A stretch of DNA of 64,000 nt from Gordonia westfalica. Lineage in GTDB: Bacteria; Actinomycetota; Actinomycetes; Mycobacteriales; Mycobacteriaceae. Shown piece after piece: positions 17,306-35,349 of the stretch. The DNA lies in the NCBI RefSeq assembly GCF_900105725.1, contig NZ_FNLM01000036.1, positions 620,001 through 684,000 on the forward strand, given 5' to 3'. The notes below the pieces were generated by a model. The model searched no databases. It had not been told where the DNA came from and saw only the letters and a program-made list of their open reading frames with translations. Within the stretch, counting starts at the first letter, position 1. Each line of letters starts with the position of its first letter. Both the position numbers and the translations under genes were made by a program.

Positions 17306-17749
17306 TCAGCCCTCGATCAGTTCGGCGATGCCCTCGGCCCATTCCTCGGCCTGCTTCGCGGGCTTGATCGACGACGAGTTGTCGTGGCGGGCGTGCTCGC
17401 CGACCTGGACGGCGCCGCGCTTCGTCAGCATCTCGGCGACGATCTCGCCGCCGCGGTTGAAGGTGTCGTAGATCGAGTCGCCGAGTCCGAACACCGCGAA
17501 GCGCAGCCCGCCGAGGTCGGGGTTGACGCTCTCGAGTTCGTCGGCGAAGGGCTCGGCACCGGTGGGCAGCTCGCCCTCGCCGTATGTCGAGCAGACGATC
17601 ACCAGGAAGTCTTCGGGCACGAGGTCCTCGACCGCGTACTCGCTCATGTCATAGATCGAGGGATCGTGCTGGTTGAGCGCGTCCGCGATCGCGTCTGCGA
17701 CGAGCTCTCCCGTTCCGGTCTCGGTTCCGTAGAGGATGACGACCGACAT
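17306..17749 (-). CDS. Flavodoxin (MioC-like)
   Basis: This 147-aa FMN-binding electron carrier has the phosphate-binding loop YGTETGTGELVADAIA at residues 7-22, the FMN-stacking loop CSTYGEGELPTGAEPF and the FGLGDSIYDTFNRGG loop. It is complete and close to the length of short-chain flavodoxins of the MioC type. The start has a good AGGAG. The upstream region carries a partial DtxR/IdeR-like sequence about 40 bp before the start, consistent with a role as an iron-sparing replacement for ferredoxin. Confidence 0.9.
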   Translation of the reverse strand: MSVVILYGTETGTGELVADAIADALNQHDPSIYDMSEYAVEDLVPEDFLVIVCSTYGEGELPTGAEPFADELESVNPDLGGLRFAVFGLGDSIYDTFNRGGEIVAEMLTKRGAVQVGEHARHDNSSSIKPAKQAEEWAEGIAELIEG

Positions 17750-17779
17750 TTGCAGAACTCCTCTCGACGTCGGCTTTTC

Positions 17780-17800
17780 GCCAGCGAGGGTAACCTAACC
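17780..17800 (-). promoter_or_regulatory. Possible iron-box half-site upstream of the flavodoxin gene
   Basis: Read on the minus strand, GGTTAGGTTACCC occurs 42-51 nt before the flavodoxin ATG. The first half matches the TTAGGTTAG arm of the actinobacterial IdeR/DtxR box, but the second arm is poor. It may be a weak iron-repressed operator or chance. Confidence 0.3.
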
Positions 17801-18021
17801 CGCTCCCGACTGCTAAATCGCAGGTCGGAAGGGGTTGGAAGAAATACTTGGATGTCCTACTATGTTGTGACAGAGGCCATGACCCCGCATTCGGCAGATC
17901 GGGGTGCTCGCCGCCGGCCCGGACGCCGACGAGGCAGGCCCACGCAACCCCCGAATAGACGTCCCGCCCCGAGGCCGAGACCCCGACCCGACAACCCCGA
18001 CAAGAATCAAAGGTGATCGAA

Positions 18022-19554
18022 GTGTCCGCTCCCGCAGTCCCGTCCATCCCGCACTTCCTGAACGGCAAGCGCGTCACCGCCGAGGGCGGTCGCTTCGCCA
18101 ATGTCTTCAACCCCAGCACCGGTGCCGTGCAGGCGCAGGTTCCGCTGGCCTCGACCGACGAGGTCGCTGCGGCCGTCGCCACCGCCTCGAAGGCGCAGAA
18201 GGAGTGGGCCGCGTGGAACCCGCAGCGTCGTGCGCGCGTCCTCATGCGCTTCGTCGACCTGGTCAACAAGAACGCCGACGAGCTCGCGACCACGCTGTCG
18301 CTCGAGCACGGCAAGACCCACGCCGACGCCCTCGGGGACATCCAGCGCGGCGTCGAGGTCATCGAATTCGCCATCGGCATCCCGCATCTCATCAAGGGTG
18401 AGTTCACCGAAGGTGCCGGCAGTGGCATCGACGTGCATTCGGTCCGCCAGCCGCTCGGTGTGGTCGCCGGCATCACGCCCTTCAACTTCCCGGCGATGAT
18501 CCCGCTGTGGAAGGCCGGTCCTGCCCTCGCCTGCGGTAACGCCTTCATCCTCAAGCCCAGCGAGCGTGACCCGTCGGTTCCGGTCCGCCTAGCTGAATTG
18601 TTCACCGAGGCAGGGCTTCCCGACGGCGTCTTCCAGGTCGTCCACGGCGACAAGGAATCGGTCGACGCGCTGCTCACCCACCCCGACGTCAAGGCCCTCG
18701 GCTTTGTCGGCAGCTCGGACATCGCGCAGTACATCTACTCGACCGCAGCCGCACACGGTAAGCGTTCGCAGTGCTTCGGTGGCGCCAAGAACCACATGAT
18801 CATCATGCCCGACGCCAACCTCGACCAGGTCGTCGATGCGCTGATCGGTGCCGGTTACGGCAGTGCCGGCGAGCGTTGCATGGCCATCTCGGTCGCGGTC
18901 CCGGTCGGCGAGGAGACCGCAGATCGTCTGCGCGCCAAGCTGATCGACCGCGTCAACGCGCTGCGCGTCGGCCACAGCCTCGACCCCAAGGCCGACTACG
19001 GCCCCCTGGTCACCGCGGCCGCCCTCGAGCGTGTCCGCGGCTACATCACCAAGGGCGTCGAGGAGGGTGCCGAGCTGGTCATCGACGGCCGCGAGCGCAC
19101 CAGCAACGAGCAGACCTTCGGTGATGAGGACATCTCGAAGGGCTACTTCATCGGACCGACCCTGTTCGACCATGTCACCAAGGACATGACCTCGTACCAG
19201 GAAGAGATCTTCGGTCCGGTGCTGCAGATCGTTCGCGCAGCCGACTACGAGGAAGCCCTCGCGCTGGCCACCGACCACCAGTACGGCAACGGCACCGCCA
19301 TCTTCACCCAGGACGGCGACGCGGCCCGCGACTTCGCCGCACGCGTCGACGTCGGCATGGTCGGCGTCAACGTGCCGATCCCGGTCCCGGTGGCGTACTA
19401 CACCTTTGGTGGATGGAAGCGCTCGGGCTTCGGCGACCTCAACCAGCATGGTCCGGCGTCGATCCAGTTCTACACCAAGACCAAGACCATCACCACGCGC
19501 TGGCCGTCGGGCATCAAGGACGGCGCCGAGTTCGTCATCCCGACGATGGACTGA
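18022..19554 (+). CDS. mmsA: CoA-acylating methylmalonate-semialdehyde dehydrogenase MmsA
   Basis: This 510-aa aldehyde dehydrogenase oxidises methylmalonate semialdehyde to propionyl-CoA with NAD+ and CoA, the last step of valine (and thymine) breakdown. MmsA landmarks are IPHFLNGKRV, GVVAGITPFNFPAMIPLW, FKPSERDPS-like LKPSERDPS, FVGSSDIAQYIY, GAKNHMIIMPDA and the catalytic Cys286 in GSAGERCMAIS. The Glu usual in other aldehyde dehydrogenases is replaced, as expected for CoA-acylating members. GTG 18022 has AAAGGTGA upstream; GTG 18013 is an in-frame alternative. It heads a three-gene unit with the two genes downstream. Confidence 0.96.
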   Translation: MSAPAVPSIPHFLNGKRVTAEGGRFANVFNPSTGAVQAQVPLASTDEVAAAVATASKAQKEWAAWNPQRRARVLMRFVDLVNKNADELATTLSLEHGKTHADALGDIQRGVEVIEFAIGIPHLIKGEFTEGAGSGIDVHSVRQPLGVVAGITPFNFPAMIPLWKAGPALACGNAFILKPSERDPSVPVRLAELFTEAGLPDGVFQVVHGDKESVDALLTHPDVKALGFVGSSDIAQYIYSTAAAHGKRSQCFGGAKNHMIIMPDANLDQVVDALIGAGYGSAGERCMAISVAVPVGEETADRLRAKLIDRVNALRVGHSLDPKADYGPLVTAAALERVRGYITKGVEEGAELVIDGRERTSNEQTFGDEDISKGYFIGPTLFDHVTKDMTSYQEEIFGPVLQIVRAADYEEALALATDHQYGNGTAIFTQDGDAARDFAARVDVGMVGVNVPIPVPVAYYTFGGWKRSGFGDLNQHGPASIQFYTKTKTITTRWPSGIKDGAEFVIPTMD

Positions 19555-19565
19555 GTGCGGCCCAG

Positions 19566-20741
19566 ATGACCACACTTGCCGAGGCTGCGGTCGCGCGGCT
19601 CGACGGTGACGAACGCGTCATCGTCGAGACCGCGGCGGCCTTCGCGGCCAAGAAGCTGGCGCCTTATGCGCTGGAATGGGATGCGTCCAAACACTTTCCG
19701 GTGGCCGAACTCCGTGAGGCGGCCGAACTGGGGATGGGTGCCATCTACTGTTCCGAGGACGCCGGGGGCAGCGGACTCCGTCGCCTCGACGGAGTGCGGA
19801 TCTTCGAGCAGCTGGCCTACGCCGACCCGGCCGTCGCGTCGTTCCTCTCCATCCACAACATGTGCGCCTGGATGATCGACCACTACGGCACCGACGAGCA
19901 GCGCAACAAGTGGGTGCCGCGGCTGGCGACGATGGAGACCATCGCGAGCTACTGCCTCACCGAGCCGGGCGCCGGATCGGACGCGGCCGCGCTCGCCACC
20001 CGAGCCGAACGTTCGGGTGACGAGTACGTCCTCACCGGGGTCAAGCAGTTCATCTCCGGTGCCGGGTCGTCGGATCTGTACGTGGTGATGGCCCGCACCG
20101 GCGACGCCGGTCCCAAGGGCATCTCCACCTTCCTGATCGAGAAGGACACCCCCGGACTGAGTTTCGGTGCGCAGGAACACAAGATGGGCTGGAACGCCCA
20201 GCCCACCGCGCAGGTCGTCCTCGACGAGGTGCGGGTCCCGGCGTCGAACCTCCTCGCCGAGACCGAGGGCATCGGGTTCGGCATCGCGATGAACGGCCTC
20301 AACGGCGGCCGGCTCAACATCGCCGCGTCGTCCCTCGGCGGTGCCCAGGCGGCCTTCGACAAGGCGGCCGCGTACGTCTCGAGTCGTCGTGCGTTCGGCA
20401 ACTCGCTGCTCGACGAGCCGACCATCCGGTTCACGCTCGCCGACATGGCGACCTCGCTGCAGACCTCACGGCTGATGCTGTGGCATGCGGCGGCCGCACT
20501 CGACGACAACGCCCCCGACAAGGTGGAGCAGTGTGCGATGGCCAAGCGGTTCGTCACCGACAGCTGCTACGACGTGGCCGACCAGGCGCTGCAGCTGCAC
20601 GGCGGCTACGGGTATCTGTCGGAGTACGGAATCGAGAAAATCGTCCGCGACCTCCGTGTGCACCGCATCCTGGAAGGGACCAACGAGATCATGCGGGTCG
20701 TCCTCGGCCGTTCGATCGCGTCCCGATACCGGGAGAGCTGA
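19566..20741 (+). CDS. Acyl-CoA dehydrogenase (probable isobutyryl-CoA dehydrogenase)
   Basis: This 391-aa FAD enzyme starts at ATG 19566, 11 bp after mmsA. Family signatures are present: CLTEPGAGSDAAAL (signature 1), KQFISGAGSSDLYVVMART, KMGWNAQPTAQVVLDEVRVP, FGNSLLDEPTIRFTLADMAT and signature 2 QLHGGYGYLSEYGIEKIVRDLRV followed by ILEGTNEIMR with the catalytic Glu region. Its place between mmsA and mmsB (as recalled for fadE9 in mycobacteria) points to isobutyryl-CoA, the branched substrate of valine catabolism. That specificity is inferred from context. Confidence 0.93.
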   Translation: MTTLAEAAVARLDGDERVIVETAAAFAAKKLAPYALEWDASKHFPVAELREAAELGMGAIYCSEDAGGSGLRRLDGVRIFEQLAYADPAVASFLSIHNMCAWMIDHYGTDEQRNKWVPRLATMETIASYCLTEPGAGSDAAALATRAERSGDEYVLTGVKQFISGAGSSDLYVVMARTGDAGPKGISTFLIEKDTPGLSFGAQEHKMGWNAQPTAQVVLDEVRVPASNLLAETEGIGFGIAMNGLNGGRLNIAASSLGGAQAAFDKAAAYVSSRRAFGNSLLDEPTIRFTLADMATSLQTSRLMLWHAAAALDDNAPDKVEQCAMAKRFVTDSCYDVADQALQLHGGYGYLSEYGIEKIVRDLRVHRILEGTNEIMRVVLGRSIASRYRES

Positions 20742-20799
20742 CGCGAACTCGCTGCAACGCAATGGTTTTCGCAGGCAAACACTTTAGGGAGCAAAGACA

Positions 20800-21669
20800 A
20801 TGACGACGATCGCTTTCCTCGGTCTCGGCAACATGGGTGGCCCGATGGCCGCCAACCTGGTCAAGGCCGGCCACACTGTGCGTGGGTTCGACCTGTCGCC
20901 CGACGCGGTCGAGACCGCCAAGTCCAACGGGATCGAGACGTTCCCCGCGGCCATCGAGGCCGTCTCCGGGGCCGAGGTCGTGATCACCATGCTGCCCAAC
21001 GGCGGCATCGTGAAGAAGGTCTACGACGAGGTCCTGCCGGCCACCCCGACCGGTGCGCTCTTCATCGACTCGTCGACCATCTCGGTCGACGATGCGCGGG
21101 AGATCCACCGCCGCGCCGTCGACCACGGGTTCGCCCAGGTCGACGCGCCGGTGTCGGGTGGCGTCAAGGGTGCCACCGCGGGCACGCTGGCCTTCATGGT
21201 CGGCGGCGAGGACGAGGCCTTCTCCGCCGCACGCGGAACCCTCGATCCGATGGCGGGCAAGATCATCCACTGCGGTGCGGCGGGTGCCGGCCAGGCGGCG
21301 AAGGTGTGCAACAACATGCTGCTCGCCGTCCAGCAGATCGCGGTCGGCGAGGCGTTCGTCCTCGCGCAGAAGCTGGGCCTCGACGAGCAGGCTCTCTACG
21401 ACGTGGTCACCGGTGCCACCGGTAACTGCTGGGCCATCGAGACCAACTGCCCGGTTCCCGGCCCGGTCCCGACCTCGCCGGCGAACAACGACTTCAAGCC
21501 GGGGTTCGCCACCGCACTGATGAACAAGGACCTCGGTCTGGCGATGGACGCCGTCGCCAGCACCGGTTCCCGCGCCCCGCTCGGAAGCCACGCCGCGCAG
21601 CTGTACCGCGGCTTCGCCGAGCAGCACGCTGATCTCGACTTCAGCGCGATCATCACCTCGCTGCACTAG
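20800..21669 (+). CDS. mmsB: 3-hydroxyisobutyrate dehydrogenase MmsB
   Basis: This 289-aa NAD-dependent beta-hydroxyacid dehydrogenase converts 3-hydroxyisobutyrate to methylmalonate semialdehyde, the substrate of MmsA. It shows the N-terminal Rossmann motif FLGLGNMGGPMAANLVKAGH, the substrate segment DAPVSGGVKGATAGTLAFMVGG, catalytic Lys in GAGQAAKVCNNMLL and the C-terminal helical domain ending DFSAIITSLH. AGGGAG precedes the ATG. A perfect hairpin with a short T-rich tail follows 21 bp after the stop, so the valine operon ends here. Confidence 0.95.
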   Translation: MTTIAFLGLGNMGGPMAANLVKAGHTVRGFDLSPDAVETAKSNGIETFPAAIEAVSGAEVVITMLPNGGIVKKVYDEVLPATPTGALFIDSSTISVDDAREIHRRAVDHGFAQVDAPVSGGVKGATAGTLAFMVGGEDEAFSAARGTLDPMAGKIIHCGAAGAGQAAKVCNNMLLAVQQIAVGEAFVLAQKLGLDEQALYDVVTGATGNCWAIETNCPVPGPVPTSPANNDFKPGFATALMNKDLGLAMDAVASTGSRAPLGSHAAQLYRGFAEQHADLDFSAIITSLH

Positions 21670-21690
21670 TACCGCACCACCTGCAGTTCC

Positions 21691-21729
21691 GTATGACGTT
21701 GTGCCCGGATTCCGGGCACAACGTCATAC
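21691..21729. terminator. GTATGACGT palindrome, copy 1 (terminator of the mmsB operon)
   Basis: Two perfect 19-base arms, GTATGACGTTGTGCCCGGA (21691-21709) and its complement (21711-21729), meet with almost no loop and are followed by TGTTTTC. This fits an intrinsic terminator for mmsB. The same outer arms recur at 22661 and 52531. Confidence 0.75.
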
Positions 21730-21734
21730 TGTTT

Positions 21735-22604
21735 TCAGCTGGCAGCTCGGTGAAGTGCGCCCTTGACCTCCTCGACGACCTCGGTCGGGCGCTCGACGAG
21801 GTCAGTCCACGTGAAGTTGAGTACGGTCCATCCGTTCGCGACCAGCAGGTTGCGCTTCAACCGATCCCGCCGAAATGCGGTGGCGTCACGGTGGAACGCG
21901 AATCCGTCGATCTCCACCGCGACCTTCACGTGGGGGATCGCGAAGTCGATGATGTAGCCGAACGCGGGCATGTTCGCGATCCAGCCCGAGACGCCACCGG
22001 TCGTCAGCAGATTCACGGTGAGCCGCTCGGCTTCCGATCTCGCGCCGTCGCCGAGAAGTCGCAGATAGGAGGCCGCGCGTGTTGCGCGATGCCGCCTCGG
22101 GTAGCGGGTGTGCGCGGCGTCGAGTGCCTCGACGGTGACCCGTTTCGTCAACAGAGTCGAGTCGATGATGCTCATCCCGAGGTCGAGGGAGGCGTCCAGG
22201 ACGGTCAGTGCCGGCTCGGTGACCCGAAGTCCCTGGTACTCCGTGATGTCCGCGTCGTGAAGGTGCCGGTATCGGGTCAACGCCGTCGCCGACGATCGGC
22301 GGGCGGCGCCCCGCGTCCTCGTGAAGACGATGTGTTTACGGGGTTCGGCATCGTGGAGGCCCAGCCACCAGGCGGCAGCCGCACCTCCCAGCACCGCATC
22401 GGTATGTACCGAGAGGACTGCGATCCGCGCCTGCGCGCGTGCCGAACGGGCATGTCCGGTGACGAGATAGACGCCGCGCGTCACCGCTCTCCACTCTCCG
22501 GCGGCCACCTTGCGTTGGATCGTCGACGAGCTGACGCCGCATTCGAGAGCCTCTCGGGCCGAGAACACGCCATCTCTGCGGACGGTCAGTTCGGTGATGT
22601 CCAT
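21735..22604 (-). CDS. AbiEi-antitoxin-like / DUF559 nuclease-fold protein
   Basis: This 289-aa protein starts with a winged-helix-like region resembling the type IV antitoxin AbiEi N-terminus (GVFSAREALECGVSSSTIQRKVAAGEWRAVTRGVYLV). Its C-terminal part resembles DUF559/Vsr-type PD-(D/E)XK proteins (FAIPHVKVAVEIDGFAFH, RRDRLKRNLLVANGWTVLNFTW). Such genes are common and scattered in mycolata; whether they cut DNA or act as antitoxins is not established here, and no AbiEii toxin gene adjoins it. Palindromes of the GTATGACGT family flank it on both sides, which hints at insertion as a unit. Confidence 0.65.
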   Translation of the reverse strand: MDITELTVRRDGVFSAREALECGVSSSTIQRKVAAGEWRAVTRGVYLVTGHARSARAQARIAVLSVHTDAVLGGAAAAWWLGLHDAEPRKHIVFTRTRGAARRSSATALTRYRHLHDADITEYQGLRVTEPALTVLDASLDLGMSIIDSTLLTKRVTVEALDAAHTRYPRRHRATRAASYLRLLGDGARSEAERLTVNLLTTGGVSGWIANMPAFGYIIDFAIPHVKVAVEIDGFAFHRDATAFRRDRLKRNLLVANGWTVLNFTWTDLVERPTEVVEEVKGALHRAAS

Positions 22605-22660
22605 GAAGATTCGACGCCGACGACACCAACTCGGTTCCAGCGACCGGAGCGCCGGTGTTC

Positions 22661-22701
22661 CGTATGACGTCGAACCCGGATTCCGGGCACAACGTCATAC
22701 C
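22661..22701. repeat. GTATGACGT palindrome, copy 2 (imperfect)
   Basis: Arms CGTATGACGT (22661-22670) and ACGTCATACG (22692-22701) and inner CCCGGA/TCCGGG pair, with about four mismatched bases between. It lies two bases before the MarR-family stop (minus strand), so it may terminate that gene, and upstream of the AbiEi-like gene. Confidence 0.65.
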
Positions 22702-22703
22702 GC

Positions 22704-23207
22704 TCAGAAATCCCCGTTGTGCTTCCGCAGCGACTGGATGGCGCCGACGAGGCCGGCCATCTCGCCGTCGGACATGCCGACGTCGGCGAAGACCTCCTCG
22801 TTGAGGGTCTTGGTGGCGTCCTCGACGGTGGAGCGGCCGAGGTCGGTGATCTCGACGAGGGTGGTGCGCCCGTCGGTCGGGTGCGGGACGCGGCGGACGA
22901 GGCCGCCTTCCTCGAGGCGACGGATCGCGTGGGTGACGCTCGTGACGTGGACCTGCAGACGATCGCTGGCCTTGGTGATCGGGAGTGCGCCCTGACGTGA
23001 GAATGCCAGGAGCCGGAGGAGTTCGAATCGGGAGAAGCTGAGATCGAAGGGGCGCAACGCGGCCTCGACGCGGGCGAGCAGGATCTGGTGTGCGCGCATC
23101 ACCGAGGTCACCGCCACCATGCCGTCGGCGACGTCGCTCCATCCGGCTTCGGTCCAGTTGTCCCGTGCCTCGGCGATGGGATCGAAGTCCATGCTGCGCC
23201 CTGCCAT
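22704..23207 (-). CDS. MarR-family transcriptional regulator
   Basis: This winged-helix regulator of about 167 aa contains the MarR core: LSFSRFELLRLLAFSRQGALPITKASDRLQVHVTSVTHAIRRLEEGGLVRRVPHPTDGRTTLVEIT as HTH plus wing, flanked by dimerisation helices. The wing has the usual D-x-R. ATG 23207 is chosen, with GTG 23213 and ATG 23192 as alternatives; TAGGGT just upstream could be a -10 for a near-leaderless message. The target is unknown; the nearest divergent candidate is not adjacent. Confidence 0.85.
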   Translation of the reverse strand: MAGRSMDFDPIAEARDNWTEAGWSDVADGMVAVTSVMRAHQILLARVEAALRPFDLSFSRFELLRLLAFSRQGALPITKASDRLQVHVTSVTHAIRRLEEGGLVRRVPHPTDGRTTLVEITDLGRSTVEDATKTLNEEVFADVGMSDGEMAGLVGAIQSLRKHNGDF

Positions 23208-23233
23208 GTCCACACCCTAATCGGCTCGTGGCG

Positions 23234-23842
23234 TCAGCGATCGACGGCGCGCCAACCGTCGATGACGGCGTACGTCGCGGCGACGGGATCGGCCCCGGCG
23301 GGGTAGTGGCCGGCGAGCAGGAGCAGCGCCGAACCGTGGACCTGGGCCCACAACGACGCGGCCACGGTGTCCACTTCCGCGTCGCGGAAGACGCCGGCTT
23401 CGATGGCCCGCGAGACGCCCTCGCGCAGCGGTCCGATCGCCCGCGCGGCGGCGGCCTTGGTCTCCTCGGTCGGTTCGATGCCGGAACGCGCCTCCCCGAA
23501 CATCAACTCGTAGAGCCGCGGGTGCTCCAGCGCCCAGCCGACATAGGCGATTCCCAGACCCGTGAGATCGGCGGTCTCGCCGTCGGGGTCGGTGCCGTCG
23601 ATCGTGGCGGTCGTCTGCGCGGCCTCGAAGGACGCGAATGCGCGGAGGAGTACCCCGCGGGCGAGGCCCTCCTTGCTGCCGAGCAACGAGTACACCGCGG
23701 ACGTCGACGTGCCCGCGGCATGGGCGACGTCCCGCACCGACAACGCGCCCAACCCGCCGTCCTCGACGATGCGGACCGCTTCGTCCAGCAACTTCTCACG
23801 CACGTCGTCGGTGTGTACACGGGGTCTTGCCACGCGGATCAT
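23234..23842 (-). CDS. TetR-family transcriptional regulator
   Basis: This 202-aa TetR regulator has its N-terminal HTH in DEAVRIVEDGGLGALSVRDVAHAAGTSTSAVYSLLGSKEGL and a C-terminal ligand domain (TetR_C-like, ALEHPRLYELMFGEARSG; SLWAQVHGSALLLLAGHYP). ATG 23842 is the natural start; the upstream open frame is antisense to the divergent gene. Between the two divergent genes sits a perfect palindrome GTAAC-AGT-GTTAC that probably is its operator, so it likely represses the DUF4188 gene and itself. Confidence 0.9.
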   Translation of the reverse strand: MIRVARPRVHTDDVREKLLDEAVRIVEDGGLGALSVRDVAHAAGTSTSAVYSLLGSKEGLARGVLLRAFASFEAAQTTATIDGTDPDGETADLTGLGIAYVGWALEHPRLYELMFGEARSGIEPTEETKAAAARAIGPLREGVSRAIEAGVFRDAEVDTVAASLWAQVHGSALLLLAGHYPAGADPVAATYAVIDGWRAVDR

Positions 23843-23861
23843 CGTTCCATAACATCGTTTC

Positions 23862-23874
23862 GTAACAGTGTTAC
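23862..23874. promoter_or_regulatory. Probable TetR operator
   Basis: A perfect palindrome GTAACAGTGTTAC sits in the 51-bp gap between a TetR gene and its divergent neighbour, 20 bp from each start. Its place and symmetry fit a shared operator. Confidence 0.5.
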
Positions 23875-23893
23875 AAAACCTTCGGAGGCAGAC

Positions 23894-24394
23894 ATGGCAC
23901 GATCCACCGGTGCGCGACGACCCGGCGGGGCGCGGACGACCACCCTTTCTCCGCCGGAGGGGACCGCGCTGTTCCTGATCGGGATGCGGGTGACCCGTCC
24001 GTGGCGTGTACGTGCCTGGTTGGCCGTACTGGCCGCCATGCCGAAGATGCTCATCCACCTCCGGCGCAACCCGGAGGCGGGCCTGCTGTCGGCGCAGCTC
24101 TACCTGGGGCGCTCGCTCATGGTGGTGTCGTACTGGCGCAGTGCCGAGGACATCAGGCGCTTCGCCGCCGACGCCGGCGCGCCGCATCTCCCGGTCTGGC
24201 GGTGGTTCAACCGCGAACTCGCCGGCACCGACTCGGTCGGCATCTGGCATGAGACGTATGTGATCGGGGAGCACGAGACGATCGCGAGCGGCATGCCCCC
24301 GTCGGGTCTGGCGCAGGCGGTGGGAGCCTGCCCGGTCGCGGCCGGGACGACGACTGCGGCGCAGCGGCTGACGCGCAGTGGTCTGAACGGGTGA
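23894..24394 (+). CDS. DUF4188-like (monooxygenase-fold) protein
   Basis: This 166-aa protein begins with a basic leader and then a dimeric alpha/beta-barrel-like pattern: TALFLIGMRVTRPWRVRAWL, MPKMLIHLRRNPEAGLLSAQLYLGRSLMVVSYWRSAEDIRRFAADAGAPHLPVWRWFNREL and GIWHETYVI. This order matches DUF4188 proteins annotated as monooxygenase-like; no activity is known to me. GGAGG precedes ATG 23894. It is divergent from, and presumably controlled by, the TetR gene. Confidence 0.75.
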   Translation: MARSTGARRPGGARTTTLSPPEGTALFLIGMRVTRPWRVRAWLAVLAAMPKMLIHLRRNPEAGLLSAQLYLGRSLMVVSYWRSAEDIRRFAADAGAPHLPVWRWFNRELAGTDSVGIWHETYVIGEHETIASGMPPSGLAQAVGACPVAAGTTTAAQRLTRSGLNG

Positions 24395-24488
24395 CACCGA
24401 CGAGTGACACAAGTCCCTCGGTGAGTGACACAAGGCCTACGACGCAGCGCGGGAATGTGATTGCCGCAACCGGAGAATCGACTCGAGC

Positions 24489-24512
24489 GGTGTCGTTTCC
24501 TGGAACGACACC
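24489..24512. terminator. Hairpin after the DUF4188 gene
   Basis: Perfect 9-bp arms GGTGTCGTT (24489-24497) and AACGACACC (24504-24512) enclose a 6-base loop, 95 bp after the DUF4188 stop. There is no strong U-tract; it is a likely terminator. Confidence 0.5.
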
Positions 24513-24897
24513 ACCCGAATCGAGACCTTCTGTCCCGGCTGGAATCAAAGATGGAGATTCGATATAGGAATGGTCACGGCGTCGTTAGGCTGATTCTCCA
24601 TACCCATTAACTGTTCAAACTAAGCAAATCGCGTTATGTGGAAAATGGGCGATTTGCGAGCATTTACCGTCTTCGGTGGAGGACTGAAATCAGTACTCCA
24701 GCAGACGGTTTCGTGTCCGTACCCGGGGGTTTGTGAATCTGGATCCAAATCTGTTTTCACTTCGGGCGAGATGCAGATATCTGCGCGCAGAACAGGCGGT
24801 CCGGGGAATGTCATCCGATCGGACCAATTGTCTGATGACACCATTTTGAGACCTTTCTCGCGCGACCTTTACGAGTGATTTGTCTTCGCGGAAATCG

Positions 24898-24927
24898 TTG
24901 TGGCGGAAAGTTTCGCGAGAGTAGGGT
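24898..24927 (+). promoter_or_regulatory. Candidate NRPS promoter
   Basis: TTGTGG (24898-24903) and TAGGGT (24922-24927) are spaced by 18 bp and lie about 155 bp before the NRPS start codon. It is the best -35/-10 pair seen in the upstream region, but it is judged by eye only. Confidence 0.35.
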
Positions 24928-25083
24928 CCGTTCTTGTCGGCGGGGGCGACAACTATCCAGGGGGGCTGCATTGCCCATTTCCGCTTCAGGCGCGGGAACG
25001 GCAATTTGTGGTCTGACGATTCCGCCCGGGCTCTGCCCCCAGGCTCGGCGGGTGCAGTCGATGAGGACGCATGGGGAGGCCGC

Positions 25084-35345
<10,262 letters not shown>

Positions 35346-35349
<4 letters not shown>

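Larger units (their letters stand above)
24395..25083. other. 689-bp AT-richer intergenic region upstream of the NRPS
   Basis: No gene is supported here. The stretch is noticeably less GC-rich than its surroundings. It holds a near-direct repeat of GAGTGACACAAG just after 24395, a terminator-like hairpin (24489-24512), an inverted repeat GCAAATCGC (24624-24632) / GCGATTTGC (24649-24657) with a 16-base loop that could be an operator, and a promoter-like pair at 24898-24927. A leader of about 150 nt would precede the NRPS start. No full iron box was found. Confidence 0.6.

Noticed and set aside
24395..25083. IdeR/DtxR iron box for a siderophore-type NRPS
   Set aside because: Only a TTAGGCT half-site near 24584 was seen, with no second arm. 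The siderophore idea is not supported by neighbouring genes either.
24934..25083. NRPS start at TTG 24934
   Set aside because: The first 50 residues look non-coding. GTG 25084 has GGGGAGG at proper distance and precedes the C domain closely.
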